Positions 34,984-44,669 of a DNA stretch of 64,000 bases are shown one piece after another (the stretch's first letter is position 1; each line of letters starts with the position of its first letter). This DNA comes from CAZAYP01 sp964489425 [NCBI: uncultured Verrucomicrobiota bacterium] (GTDB lineage: Bacteria; Verrucomicrobiota; Kiritimatiellia; RZYC01). The notes under the pieces are model-generated. The model was given only the letters and a program-made list of their open reading frames with translations, did not search any database and was not told the DNA's origin. Location of the stretch: assembly GCA_964489425.1 (NCBI GenBank), contig CAZAYP010000023.1, forward strand, positions 1 through 64,000, in the 5' to 3' direction. The position numbers and the translations under genes are program-made.

Positions 34984-37900
34984 TCACTCGCCCGGAATGG
35001 AATAGGTGTGGAAGAGGATGCGGATATCTTTCACGCCGTTGCCGTCGCGGTTGGCGGGGCCGTCGCCCGAGCCGGCGCCGTAGATGAAGCGGTTGAGGCC
35101 TTCATCGGGGTCAGCGAGGAGGGACCGGCCGGGGATGATGAGGAGCCAACGGGTGTTCCAGACGGAGCGCCCGACCAGCCGGGAGTTGGCGATGGAGTCG
35201 CTGAGGGTGAGGGAGGCGGTATCGTTAAAGTAGAGTTCAGCGCTGTTGGACTTAAACGCGCGGAAGGCGGGATGGCGCCGGATGGCGGCGATGCTTTCGG
35301 GCAGCGAGTTGATGATGGGGATGTAATCGGGGGCAATGATTTCGCTGGGGCCGAAGGTGTAAGGAACGGGGAGCGCCTGATCCAGCACGCTGTAGGGGCG
35401 CAGCACGTTGATGCTGTCAGACGAACGCAGGATGTCATAGCCGACGGGGACGAGGTAAATGGCGGGGTCGTTGGCCAGGCTGGCGCCCGTGGCATTGGTG
35501 GAGGCCGGGTTGTTGTAGTTGAAGAACCAGACGCCGACGCCGCGGATCTTGGTGGCGGCATGGCTGGGATTGAAGGCGTTGTCGCCGCCGGCCAGAGGGA
35601 GCCCAAAGGCGTTTTGTCCGGCGTAGATGGCGGTGGAGAAGGGAAGAACGAGGGCGGGTTCGCAGTTAGTCGCGATAGTGAAGGGTTTGCAATAGCGCAG
35701 AAATTCTGGGAGGGTGTTGAGGTTGTCTATGCGGTAGCTGCTATTGAGGGCATTCTGCCAGAGGCCATCGCCTTGGGAGCCCAAGGAGGTCCGCAAAAGT
35801 TCAGCGCGCAGCGAGATGCGGCGGGTTTCCAGGTCGGGGTTGTTGAAGCCCATGCGGGTTTTAACGACATCCCAGTTGGCTTTGAGGCGGGCCAGAACGT
35901 CGGAAAGTCCGGGGTCCCCGGTTCCGCCGATCTGGGGGCGGCCGGTAAGGGGTTCGATACGGCCCAGGGCGCGCGCGTTGGCAATCTGGGCGAGGGCATT
36001 GAGGCCGTTTGGATTTCCGCTCCAGGCGCCGAGCAGCCCGGTTTCATAGTCGTAGGCTTTGGCGGCGAGCCAGGTGTAGCGGGCGGCGAGGTCGAAGGCA
36101 GCGGTGTAGCGCTGGAGGGCTTCGTCGCGGAAGATGCGGAAGGCCATGTCGGTGTAGCGAACGGTTTGGAGCGTGCGGGCCGAGGTGGAGCGGTTCCGGG
36201 TCCGGTCGTCGAGCAGGCGCTGCCCTTCGGCGAGGAGGGATCGGACGCGCTGGGCGGCCAAGTCCAGGGCCTGGATGTTGGCGAAAAGGTCGTTTTGGAG
36301 GGCGTATTGCTGGTTGACTTTGACTTCAAAGTCGTAGGCAGCGTCAATGATGTTGCGGTTTAGACCGTTGGTAGCGATGGCCAGTTGGAAGTTGACGTCT
36401 TCTTTTGTTTCGCCGTTTTCGAGCCAGATTTGTGCAATTTCCTGCCCGGCGTCGACGGCTTTTCCCGCCCAATAGGCAATTTTGAATCCGAGTTTTACGG
36501 CTTCATCCGGGTGGACGTCCGTGAGGGCCACGGGCGAGGAGAATACGCCGGCCCCGCCCGCGATGATGTCCGGAATATTTTCGGCGGTTTGCTCGCCGAC
36601 TTTATCGGTGACTTCGAGGGCGAGCTCGGCGAGCGTCCAGGCGGTTTTGATGCCGGCGATGGCATCGGCGACGGTGCATTTGCTCTGGCTGGTTTCGTCC
36701 CAGAGCTCCCACTCGGAGTCGAGCATCTGGAGGTTGGCCTGGAGGTCGCTGAAGCAGGATTCGATATCCTCCATTTTGATTTGATATTCGTCGGTGGCTT
36801 TCTGGAGCGCGTACCAGGTGCGGATGTATTCGCCGAGGGCGCGCTGAATTTCGCCGTTGGCCTGGCGTTGCCCGGTCCAGGTGGGCGGTTTGACCTGGAT
36901 GCCGGTGTCGGCGAACCACATGGTGGTGGTGGCCACGGCGGAGGACCCGTCAAGGGTTTGGGGAACGATGTTGTAGTCGTCGTAGGCGCGAATATCGTCG
37001 GGTTGGATGAACTGGTAGTTGAAAATTGCGACCTGGACGGGCTGGCCCGTGGGGGCGGTGCCAATATAGTTTTGCAGGTCCACGATGCCGTAGTTGACGA
37101 GGTCGGGGCCAGAGTAACCCTGGGGATAGGTGGCGCCGGGACCGATGTCGTCGGTGAAGGGGTAGCCGAAGATTTCGATCAGGCGATTGTGGTAATCCAC
37201 TTCGCTGTCCTGGATCGATTGGAGCATGTTGGCGGTGGAGTCGTATTGCCGGCGCAGGCTGTTTTTCACGCCTTCGGCCTGCTTAAAAGCGAGGTAGGCG
37301 TTGTAGAGGGCGGTCAGGGAACGTTCGTAGATCTGGTCAAAATGAGCTTTGCCCTGGTCTACTTCGGCGGGGGAAATGTCGAACGGAACCGCGTTTTCGT
37401 CGAGTCCGAGGGGGTTGAGGCCGGCGTTGATGGCGTCAAGCTGGGACTGGATGGCGAGTTGCGATGAGGCGATTTCGTCGAGTTCGGGGCGGATGGTGTC
37501 GCGGTTGATGTGGCTGATGTTGTAGTACACTGCGCCATTGGTGGCGGGATTGGGCGCGGGCGGCACAAAGGGGGAGTTGGTTCCCGGGACGGGGCGTGCC
37601 CATCCGGCGTTGTTGATGGTTCCCTGGTTATTGTTGGCTTCATCATTGGCCAGGTTGCCGGTTCCAGCGTAGAAGGGATAGTAGGCCAGCAGCCCGGTTT
37701 CATGGCCGGTGAGGCAAATGTTCATGTAGAGGGCGATGTCATTGGTGTCGCGGCCGGTGCGCCAGATGCGCAGTTCATCCACGTTACCTTGCAAGTAGCC
37801 GCTCAGCAGACCGCCCGGGCTGGCCTGGCGGGCGCCCACGACCCAGTTCCATTGATTCAGCGAGAGGAGTTGGGAGTTGGCGCTCCCCACGACCTGCCCG

Positions 37901-40900
37901 TCAACCAGGAATTGACGCTTCGGCACGGGGGTTCCCGTACCGGTATAGATCATGGCTACGTGATGCCAATCGCCGTCGTTAATGGGCGTCGATGAACCCA
38001 GGGTCAGGCCATCTTCCTGGCAAGTCCACTGGGGCTGTCCATCCGCATCGAGGGTGAGGGTGTTGGTGACGGTTTGGTTGTCGTGCGTTTGGGCCATGAG
38101 GTTGAGGAGATCCGGGCTATTGGTGGCGATGGTCTGCAACCAGAATTCAATGGTGAACGGCGAACCATAGTCCAGGTCATGGGAGCCCAAGGCGATCCAG
38201 GACTGGGTGTTGGTGAGGGCGATGGCCCAGTTCTGCGAGGCGGGGAGCGGGTCGTCGGTTAGGAGGGAATTGGCGGTGACCCAGTCGAAATACGAGGCCT
38301 GCCCGGCGCGCGCGGCCCAATCGCCCATGCCCCAGCATTGCGCGCGGTCCGCATCCCAATAGTTGGCGAAATCGACCAGGCTGGCCGGTGAGTAGAATTT
38401 GCGGTGAGTGCGTTTGACGATGTCCACGCCGGCCCGGGCGCGGGCGGCGGCCACCTCGGCGAAGCGCTGTTCCTGGGCATAGCCGACGTTCAGGATGATG
38501 TCGCTGCCGAGCATCACGGAGCTGATGCCGGGAATCCAGGTGTAGTTGGGGTTGATGAGCAGGTCATAGTAGCCCATCAGCGCGCTGAGATAATGGCCCC
38601 AGGCGTCGCCATGCCCCTGCGGATAAAGGGCTGCGGCGTCGGTGGCGGTAATGGTGGGGGTGCCGTTGCTGACGCCGTAAATGGCGTAGTTGAGGGCATA
38701 GGCGACTTCGCCACCGGTGATGTCATACGTGAAATTCCAGGGGAGGCGGTTGTAGAAGGGGGGCGTGGTGACCGACGGCAACAGGCTGTTGTCGCGGCCG
38801 CGCAGGAGGGCGAGTTCCTCGTCGAGCAACGAGGGCACGAGGTTGTCGAAGCAGAACATGGACGTGACATCGGAGCCAAACGGGGTGCTGTCGCCGCCAT
38901 AGGCAATGGTGGGGTCCTGGGCGTCGCCGTAGGCTTCGTTCCCGAGCACCATGTAGAGGTCCGACAGGCGGCTGACAGCGAGCAGCAGCGAGGCATTGGC
39001 GGGGGCATAATCCATGCCGGCGTCCACACTGAGCATCTCACCCCGCTCGAGAACGGTTTGATAAATCTGGATCAGGCCGAAGCTGTCCATGGCGTCGCCG
39101 TTGAGGGCTACCGGGCCATTGTAGGGGGCCCCAGCCTGCTGCAGCATGGTGACGGCCCGGTTGACTTCGTATTGGCTCATGTCGGTCATGCGCTGCTCAA
39201 AGGGGGTGATGGCGTCGAGGACGCGCTGGATCCAGCCGGGGGCGAAGGCCAGGGACCAGGCGCTCCAGACGTTGGTGCCGACCGCCAGGTTGGTGGCGGC
39301 GGGCCGATAGCGGGCTTGAAAATAGTTGTCCACCAGGGTGTAGATGGTCGCGCCCTCGATGTTGACGCCGACGACGCCCGGGCCGGAACTGTAAAGGTTC
39401 CATTGGTCGGGCGGGGTGTTGGTGGGCGGCAGGCCGGTGGCGGTGGGCGGCAGGGTGCGCCACTCAAAGAAATAGTCGTCGGACGAGCCGCCGAAATCGA
39501 GTTCGGACCGGAGGGTCAACTGCTCGTCCAGCGCGTTGTCGGGCTCGAGGACCACGACGGTTTGCGGGGCGAGGACGGGGACGACGCACAGGATGCTCAG
39601 GCTGATCGGCTGGGGCTGCGCGACCATGCTCGTGTTGGTGGAATTGTTGAACGCCACGGTGACATAACCCGTCCCCAGGCAATGCCCGGCGGAGAGCGCG
39701 GCGGCGACGTAGGGGGTGTTGGGCGTGATGGCCAGGGGCGTGCGCGGCAGGGCGGTTACCGCGGTCTGCCAGGCACTTTGCACGGAGTTGTCGAGACCGT
39801 CGGCCTGGGCATAGACATTCGAGTATTCGCAGTTTTCGAGCAGATTGAGCAGCAGGTAGCCGCCGCTCAGGGTGGTGACGTACGAGCCTTCGATATAGAG
39901 CCTGCGGTTGGAGGGCTGATTGGGATCGTACACCAGCCGCGTGCCGAGCGATGGCTCCACGTTGGGGAAGGTGTAGGTTTGACCGGGCGACTGGCGCTGG
40001 GCAACGCCGGCGCTGGCCATGGCCTGGATCACGCTGTCGGCGATCGTCGTTCCGCGCATGGCCAGCGGGTCTATGAGTTGCACGCTGTCGAGACCATACA
40101 GGGCTTGCGACTGCTGGTAGAGGACATCCACGCTCAGTTGGTCGGATATATCCGGCAGGCCGGAGCCGGCGGGGGATTGGTAAATGGTCTGGGCAACCAT
40201 GAGTTCCGGGACGTTAGCGGGCCAGAGCGTGCGGAAGGTGTAGTTGATGGGTTGGCCGGAAACGCCGCCGCTGAGCCACGGCACGAGGGTTCCGGAGGGC
40301 AGCTGGTTCACGCCGAGCGACGGAAAGTAAAAGCCGTTTTGCAGGGCGTACCAGAAGCGCATGACGGTCTGGGTGTCGCCGCCACTGTTGCCGGCCGCCT
40401 TGGCCCACCACTCGGTCTTGCGGTCGCGCCAGCCCGGGCCGGAAAAACAGGTCGTGTTGGTGTTGTCAGCTCCCGGCATCGCGGCGAGCGGCAGGGGCGG
40501 CTGAATCCGCATGCCCGCGGTGACCGTGTTGGTGAAGGCCGGGTAGGTGGCGTTGGTGGCGACCACGCTGAACACGGCCATCGCCGGGTGCGCGCCCAGC
40601 TGCGGATCGATGCCGGTATAGTCCACCAGCACATACGGCGCGGAGCTGTTGGACGCGGTACTGTTCAGGTCGTTGCGCAACGCGTAGACCACGCCGCCCA
40701 GCGCCAGCGCATGCTCCTCGTTGGGATTGAAGCCGGCGCGGCCGGGCGTGTTCTGGTAATAGACCGACGGATTGGCGCCCCCATCAAACGTGACCGGCGT
40801 GACGCCCGGCGCCTGGATCCCCGTATGCCCGAGAGCGCTGGCAATGACGATCTGGGGCGGATTCGTCGGCCACACATTCTGGTAGCGCTGCACGAGGGAC

Positions 40901-43260
40901 GGATAATAAACGGGGGTGGGCATGTCCGTGTTGGGCGAGGGCAACGCCCACCAGAGTTCGATGAGATTCTGGGTGTTCACGCCGAAGATGGCAGATGCGA
41001 CGGTTTGGTTGCTTTCGCTCGGGTAGCGGTAGTAGTAGGGGTTGTAGGCGTTGCCGGCCGGCTGGTAGATATAGCCGGGATACTGCGCATAGAGCGGCGG
41101 ATTGGTGTCGGCCAGGTGGAAGGACGCCATCCAGGTCGGCTGGCCGTGCAGGGTGCCATACGCGCCCCATTTCGAGGCCAGGTCGTGGATGGTCGTGCCG
41201 GAGCCTTCATTGAGCGGATAATAGGCCGCCAGCCCGGTTTCGTTGCCGTTAAGCGGCGCGTTCATCGCGGATTGGATTTGCGCAGCGCTGCGCGGATAGC
41301 TCCAGAGGCGGACCTCGTCGATCTTGCCGCAGAAATACGAATTTTGCCGCGTGGAGCGCCCCATCCAGAGCGAGTAGGATGCATTGCCGATCGGGCGCGT
41401 GCCGACGGCGCTGGCGCGGAGGATGCCATCCACGTAAAGCAGGATGTTGGTGCCATCGTATACGCCGGCCAAATGATGCCATTGGTTGGTATCGGTCAGC
41501 CCGGTGCCCGGCCAAGTGGCTTGCCCGGCATAACATCCAAAGTAAAGGTCGGTGCCCCAGCCGTAGAACAGTTCCCATTCGCCCGGATTGACCTCGCTGG
41601 TACCGGAAACGGAATGCGCCACCAGGGGCCCGTCCTGGCTCGGAACGCGCGCATCGCGGAAGGCCCAGGCTTCCACGGTGAACCCCTGGTTTTCGTCAAA
41701 GTTCTCGACCACGCCCGCCTCCGCGTAGCCGCTGGCGCCGTCGAATCGAACGATAAAATTATCCGCGCTGTACGGGATCATTTCGGTTCCGATGGGCCAT
41801 GGCCGGGTGCTCAAATCAAACCAGGAACTGTCGTCGTGGGCCACGGCCTGGAGGGCATCGTACCAGATGTCGTTTTGCGTGGTGTACTTGACGAGAAAGC
41901 GACCGATCTGGGCGACCGATATGGATCGTCCGCTCGTTGAAAGGACGGCGTTGTTGGCCACCTCCTGGAAGGGAATCTGGGCGGTGAGTTGCTGCGGGAC
42001 CAGGATGGGCGCGGTGTTGGTCGGGGTGTCGCCAAGGATGTACAGCGGCGGGTCGGCGGGCCAATCAAGGCTGTACCAATCCACTTCGAAGGGCCAACTG
42101 ACCCCCATTAAATCGGGATGTTCCCAGTAAATACACACGGCCCACGGCTCTTGGACCGTGTTCATCTGGGCGAAAACCCAGTTGTATTTCGGGCCCGGTT
42201 GCGCATAAAGCAGCACGGAACCGTCCGAGCTGCCCGCCTTGATGTTGGGGGTGAGGTCATCCGTGCCGTAGTACAGGTCGCTGGGCAACAAGCGCGAGCC
42301 GATGTCGGCCTGGATGATGTTCTGCTGCGGGCGCAGGATCTGCACCGGGTACAGGCCCAGCGAATTAGCGTAATTGCCGTCGGCAAAATATTCAATCAGC
42401 ATCATGCCTTCGATGCCATCGGCCCGGATCTGCTGGTTCAGGCCGCTCCCGTCAATCCAGACGCCATCCAGATATTGGGTGGTCACGGCCGAAGACCCAT
42501 CGGGGTTCAGGTTGGTCACGGCTTGGCTGGTCGGGCGGGTAATATAGTTGTTGTAGTGCAATACCGCAAAAATCTGCTGGCCATTGACGTTCAGGCTGAC
42601 TGGCGGGGAATCGTACGGGTCCTCGGTCCAAAACACGCGGGACGGGCGCACATTGGGCGAGCTGGACAGGGTGTACACCGTCCGCATCACCCCGTTGGTG
42701 AGCTGCCAGTCGATTTCCACGTTGCCGCCCGCCGCCGCGATGATCTGGCAGGAGGACGGGATGAACAGCACCGCCCCGGCCGGGTTGGTGCTCTGGTAGT
42801 AGGCGGCGGCGTTGTTGCCCACCGTCACGGGCACAAAGCCGAGCGGCGGAACATTGGTGCTGGCCACGCCTGGCGGCCACGGAATCACATCGCCCAGCTC
42901 GAATTGCTCGATCGCCGACTCGATGGGTTGCGCCCAGGACGAGCGCTGCAGCACGGGGCCGGTCGTCCCGGACCGGTACACGATCGTGTTGGTCACCACG
43001 GACCCGCCCGAGAACCCCACCACCAGGTTGGTCTCGGTGTTACCCGACAGGGGGGCCACGGCCCCGTTGGTCCAGCCCACGCCATAATAGTTCGTCCCGG
43101 CCAGCGACTGCACATTGGGGTAATTCACCGTGAGTTGTGGCGTGATGCCCGCCCCGGAGGACAACGCCAGCGCGGCCAGGAACAGCGCCGCCATGGGCGC
43201 GCTCCGCACGGAACGCCGCGCGCCCCATCGTGTTGTTTTGATGCTGGAAGGATTATTCAT
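34984..43260 (-). CDS. Giant secreted protein with two LamG domains and a long helical C-terminal region
   Basis: 2758 aa with an N-terminal signal peptide (APMAALFLAALALSSGAG). Residues ~1-490 are beta-rich. A LamG-like sandwich lies at ~500-715 (VRFDGASGYAEAG, WHHLAGVYDG, GKIDEVRLWSYPRSAAQI). A middle region runs to ~1650. A second LamG lies at ~1675-1880 (FTIEFWLQT, DGDWHHVAMIYTG, GNVDELRIWRTGRD). Residues ~1910-2500 are strongly helical (SLTALYNAYLAFKQAEGVKNSL, DLAAQRVRSLLAEGQRLL). The terminus has a beta segment (VWNTRWLLIIPGRSLL, then VKDIRILFHTYS). Full length, no frameshift. It is the fourth gene of a same-strand unit that begins with three other exported proteins. Function unknown. 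Confidence 0.9.
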   Translation of the reverse strand: MNNPSSIKTTRWGARRSVRSAPMAALFLAALALSSGAGITPQLTVNYPNVQSLAGTNYYGVGWTNGAVAPLSGNTETNLVVGFSGGSVVTNTIVYRSGTTGPVLQRSSWAQPIESAIEQFELGDVIPWPPGVASTNVPPLGFVPVTVGNNAAAYYQSTNPAGAVLFIPSSCQIIAAAGGNVEIDWQLTNGVMRTVYTLSSSPNVRPSRVFWTEDPYDSPPVSLNVNGQQIFAVLHYNNYITRPTSQAVTNLNPDGSSAVTTQYLDGVWIDGSGLNQQIRADGIEGMMLIEYFADGNYANSLGLYPVQILRPQQNIIQADIGSRLLPSDLYYGTDDLTPNIKAGSSDGSVLLYAQPGPKYNWVFAQMNTVQEPWAVCIYWEHPDLMGVSWPFEVDWYSLDWPADPPLYILGDTPTNTAPILVPQQLTAQIPFQEVANNAVLSTSGRSISVAQIGRFLVKYTTQNDIWYDALQAVAHDDSSWFDLSTRPWPIGTEMIPYSADNFIVRFDGASGYAEAGVVENFDENQGFTVEAWAFRDARVPSQDGPLVAHSVSGTSEVNPGEWELFYGWGTDLYFGCYAGQATWPGTGLTDTNQWHHLAGVYDGTNILLYVDGILRASAVGTRPIGNASYSLWMGRSTRQNSYFCGKIDEVRLWSYPRSAAQIQSAMNAPLNGNETGLAAYYPLNEGSGTTIHDLASKWGAYGTLHGQPTWMASFHLADTNPPLYAQYPGYIYQPAGNAYNPYYYRYPSESNQTVASAIFGVNTQNLIELWWALPSPNTDMPTPVYYPSLVQRYQNVWPTNPPQIVIASALGHTGIQAPGVTPVTFDGGANPSVYYQNTPGRAGFNPNEEHALALGGVVYALRNDLNSTASNSSAPYVLVDYTGIDPQLGAHPAMAVFSVVATNATYPAFTNTVTAGMRIQPPLPLAAMPGADNTNTTCFSGPGWRDRKTEWWAKAAGNSGGDTQTVMRFWYALQNGFYFPSLGVNQLPSGTLVPWLSGGVSGQPINYTFRTLWPANVPELMVAQTIYQSPAGSGLPDISDQLSVDVLYQQSQALYGLDSVQLIDPLAMRGTTIADSVIQAMASAGVAQRQSPGQTYTFPNVEPSLGTRLVYDPNQPSNRRLYIEGSYVTTLSGGYLLLNLLENCEYSNVYAQADGLDNSVQSAWQTAVTALPRTPLAITPNTPYVAAALSAGHCLGTGYVTVAFNNSTNTSMVAQPQPISLSILCVVPVLAPQTVVVLEPDNALDEQLTLRSELDFGGSSDDYFFEWRTLPPTATGLPPTNTPPDQWNLYSSGPGVVGVNIEGATIYTLVDNYFQARYRPAATNLAVGTNVWSAWSLAFAPGWIQRVLDAITPFEQRMTDMSQYEVNRAVTMLQQAGAPYNGPVALNGDAMDSFGLIQIYQTVLERGEMLSVDAGMDYAPANASLLLAVSRLSDLYMVLGNEAYGDAQDPTIAYGGDSTPFGSDVTSMFCFDNLVPSLLDEELALLRGRDNSLLPSVTTPPFYNRLPWNFTYDITGGEVAYALNYAIYGVSNGTPTITATDAAALYPQGHGDAWGHYLSALMGYYDLLINPNYTWIPGISSVMLGSDIILNVGYAQEQRFAEVAAARARAGVDIVKRTHRKFYSPASLVDFANYWDADRAQCWGMGDWAARAGQASYFDWVTANSLLTDDPLPASQNWAIALTNTQSWIALGSHDLDYGSPFTIEFWLQTIATNSPDLLNLMAQTHDNQTVTNTLTLDADGQPQWTCQEDGLTLGSSTPINDGDWHHVAMIYTGTGTPVPKRQFLVDGQVVGSANSQLLSLNQWNWVVGARQASPGGLLSGYLQGNVDELRIWRTGRDTNDIALYMNICLTGHETGLLAYYPFYAGTGNLANDEANNNQGTINNAGWARPVPGTNSPFVPPAPNPATNGAVYYNISHINRDTIRPELDEIASSQLAIQSQLDAINAGLNPLGLDENAVPFDISPAEVDQGKAHFDQIYERSLTALYNAYLAFKQAEGVKNSLRRQYDSTANMLQSIQDSEVDYHNRLIEIFGYPFTDDIGPGATYPQGYSGPDLVNYGIVDLQNYIGTAPTGQPVQVAIFNYQFIQPDDIRAYDDYNIVPQTLDGSSAVATTTMWFADTGIQVKPPTWTGQRQANGEIQRALGEYIRTWYALQKATDEYQIKMEDIESCFSDLQANLQMLDSEWELWDETSQSKCTVADAIAGIKTAWTLAELALEVTDKVGEQTAENIPDIIAGGAGVFSSPVALTDVHPDEAVKLGFKIAYWAGKAVDAGQEIAQIWLENGETKEDVNFQLAIATNGLNRNIIDAAYDFEVKVNQQYALQNDLFANIQALDLAAQRVRSLLAEGQRLLDDRTRNRSTSARTLQTVRYTDMAFRIFRDEALQRYTAAFDLAARYTWLAAKAYDYETGLLGAWSGNPNGLNALAQIANARALGRIEPLTGRPQIGGTGDPGLSDVLARLKANWDVVKTRMGFNNPDLETRRISLRAELLRTSLGSQGDGLWQNALNSSYRIDNLNTLPEFLRYCKPFTIATNCEPALVLPFSTAIYAGQNAFGLPLAGGDNAFNPSHAATKIRGVGVWFFNYNNPASTNATGASLANDPAIYLVPVGYDILRSSDSINVLRPYSVLDQALPVPYTFGPSEIIAPDYIPIINSLPESIAAIRRHPAFRAFKSNSAELYFNDTASLTLSDSIANSRLVGRSVWNTRWLLIIPGRSLLADPDEGLNRFIYGAGSGDGPANRDGNGVKDIRILFHTYSIPGE

Positions 43261-43311
43261 GATGCACCGCGCCTTGCTGTCCGAATGGTTGATGGTTACC
43301 TCTGCGGGGCC

Positions 43312-44454
43312 TTAGTATTTGATAAAGTAATTCAAGACCAGGTCAGGGGGCATGTTGTTGTGCCCCGCCCCGCCGCCGGTTGACGTGGTCGCCGTCGCGG
43401 CGGTATTTTTCCAGTAGCCATGGCTGGATTCCACGAGCGCATAGCCTTCCGTGTCTGAATTCATCGTCAGGCTATGGGTGTGCGACGGCATTTCCGTGGG
43501 GGTGAGCGTGTGATTCTCTTCGCCGATTTTCTGCCCTGGCACCCGGTTGGTCAGCCCGGCGCCCTGCCCGGCACCGATCGCGGTGCGCCCCTGCAAATCA
43601 GGCACATTAAACGTTGTGGCGCCATCGCCACTGCCGTAGTTGGTGCCAATCGCGGTGAACAAATCGGCATAGGTGGTGCGCGACACGGCCGCGCCATTGC
43701 ACCCCAGCCAGCCGTCCGGGACGCTCCCCGCCGCGTACGGGAGCACCACGCCCGCCGGCACGAGGAACCCGGTCTTGTCCCGGATGCGGCCGCCCACCTG
43801 CAACGCGCCGCTCACCTGCGCGTTGGATGTGACCGTCAAGCCGCTGGCGGTCATGCCATTGACCGTTGCGCTCCCCGCCGCCAGCGAGCTGGCATTGAAC
43901 CCGGCGTTGGCCGCCGCATCCTGAAAAGTGGCCTGGCCGGCGACCGTGAGGCCGCCGCTGAAAACTTGCAGGCCCTCGTTGACCTGGAAGTTGTTGGTCG
44001 CCGCGTCGGCATAGGTGGCGTGGGCGCTGTTGACGGCGTAGAGCGTGCTGACAAACTGCTGGCGGGGCGAAATCGCGCTCCCGTGGTTGCTCACGGTCAT
44101 CTCGATGTAGCAGTTGGCGTCCTGGAATGCGGCGCGCAACGAATTGGTTACGCCGCCCAGCCAGGGGCCCGTATCGTCCAGCAAAACGTTGAACACGCCT
44201 TGCTGGTTGCAGACCACCGGGAAGGTCCGGCCCCAGATCAGGGTGCCGCCGGTCAGGTTGTCGTAAATGCAGAAATTCACCGGCTGGACGCCCGTCAGCG
44301 GCCCGCCCGCGCCGCCGCCGGCCGATGGATCATACAGGCTGCCCTGCACATTGATCGCTGCCGGAACAATATCCTGCGCCTGGACCGCGGCCGCTCCGAT
44401 CATGAGCATGGCCGCCAACGCCGCCTGCATGAACCTGGACCTGTCGTTCTTCAT
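43312..44454 (-). CDS. Secreted phage-tail-collar-domain protein, paralogue A
   Basis: 380 aa from the ATG at 44454; codons upstream lack a ribosome site. Signal peptide FMQAALAAMLMIGAAAVQA. The N-terminal domain PAAINVQGSLYDPSAGGGAGGPLTGVQPVNFCIYDNLTGGTLIWG recurs in surface fibres. Middle repeats ASGLTVTSNAQVSGALQVGG look like beta-helix turns. The C-terminal tail-collar domain (residues ~255-380) has VPDGWLGCNGAAVSRTTYADLFTAIGTNYGSGDGATTFNVPDLQGR and the HTHSLTMNS motif. It is a likely extracellular fibre tip. It is closely related to the neighbouring protein, with about half of the residues identical by eye. Confidence 0.85.
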   Translation of the reverse strand: MKNDRSRFMQAALAAMLMIGAAAVQAQDIVPAAINVQGSLYDPSAGGGAGGPLTGVQPVNFCIYDNLTGGTLIWGRTFPVVCNQQGVFNVLLDDTGPWLGGVTNSLRAAFQDANCYIEMTVSNHGSAISPRQQFVSTLYAVNSAHATYADAATNNFQVNEGLQVFSGGLTVAGQATFQDAAANAGFNASSLAAGSATVNGMTASGLTVTSNAQVSGALQVGGRIRDKTGFLVPAGVVLPYAAGSVPDGWLGCNGAAVSRTTYADLFTAIGTNYGSGDGATTFNVPDLQGRTAIGAGQGAGLTNRVPGQKIGEENHTLTPTEMPSHTHSLTMNSDTEGYALVESSHGYWKNTAATATTSTGGGAGHNNMPPDLVLNYFIKY

Positions 44455-44557
44455 ACTTCCCCGCTTCTTTCCGTTGCTTGCCGCGTGCTGGGTGTCCACG
44501 TCGCCATTTCCCCGCTCAGCACAGCAACTCTCGTTTTGACCCCTCTTGGACTGCAGA

Positions 44558-44634
44558 ACACGCCTGACGGCGTTTACTACGAACGGAGTTATGGCCGTTT
44601 TCAGGCCGTTTGTAGTGAGCGCCGTAAGGCGCGT
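44558..44634. repeat. 77-bp imperfect palindrome between the collar genes
   Basis: 29-nt arms (44558-44586 and 44606-44634) match at about 24 of 29 positions, with a 19-nt centre that itself holds GGCC-based pairing. The inner arm core is ACTAC-x-AACGG/CCGTT-x-GTAGT. It lies in the 215-bp gap between two genes of the same strand, so in RNA it would form a long hairpin. It could attenuate, terminate or protect the transcript. Confidence 0.7.
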
Positions 44635-44669
44635 TTGTCAAAATGAGAATTGCTGCGCGCATCCTGGGC

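Noticed and set aside
38404-41940. Long plus-strand open frame opposite the giant LamG gene (1178 codons)
   Set aside because: It is antisense to a protein with signal peptide and LamG domains. Its composition is Gly/Val/Arg/His-rich with no family pattern, typical of a GC-driven shadow.
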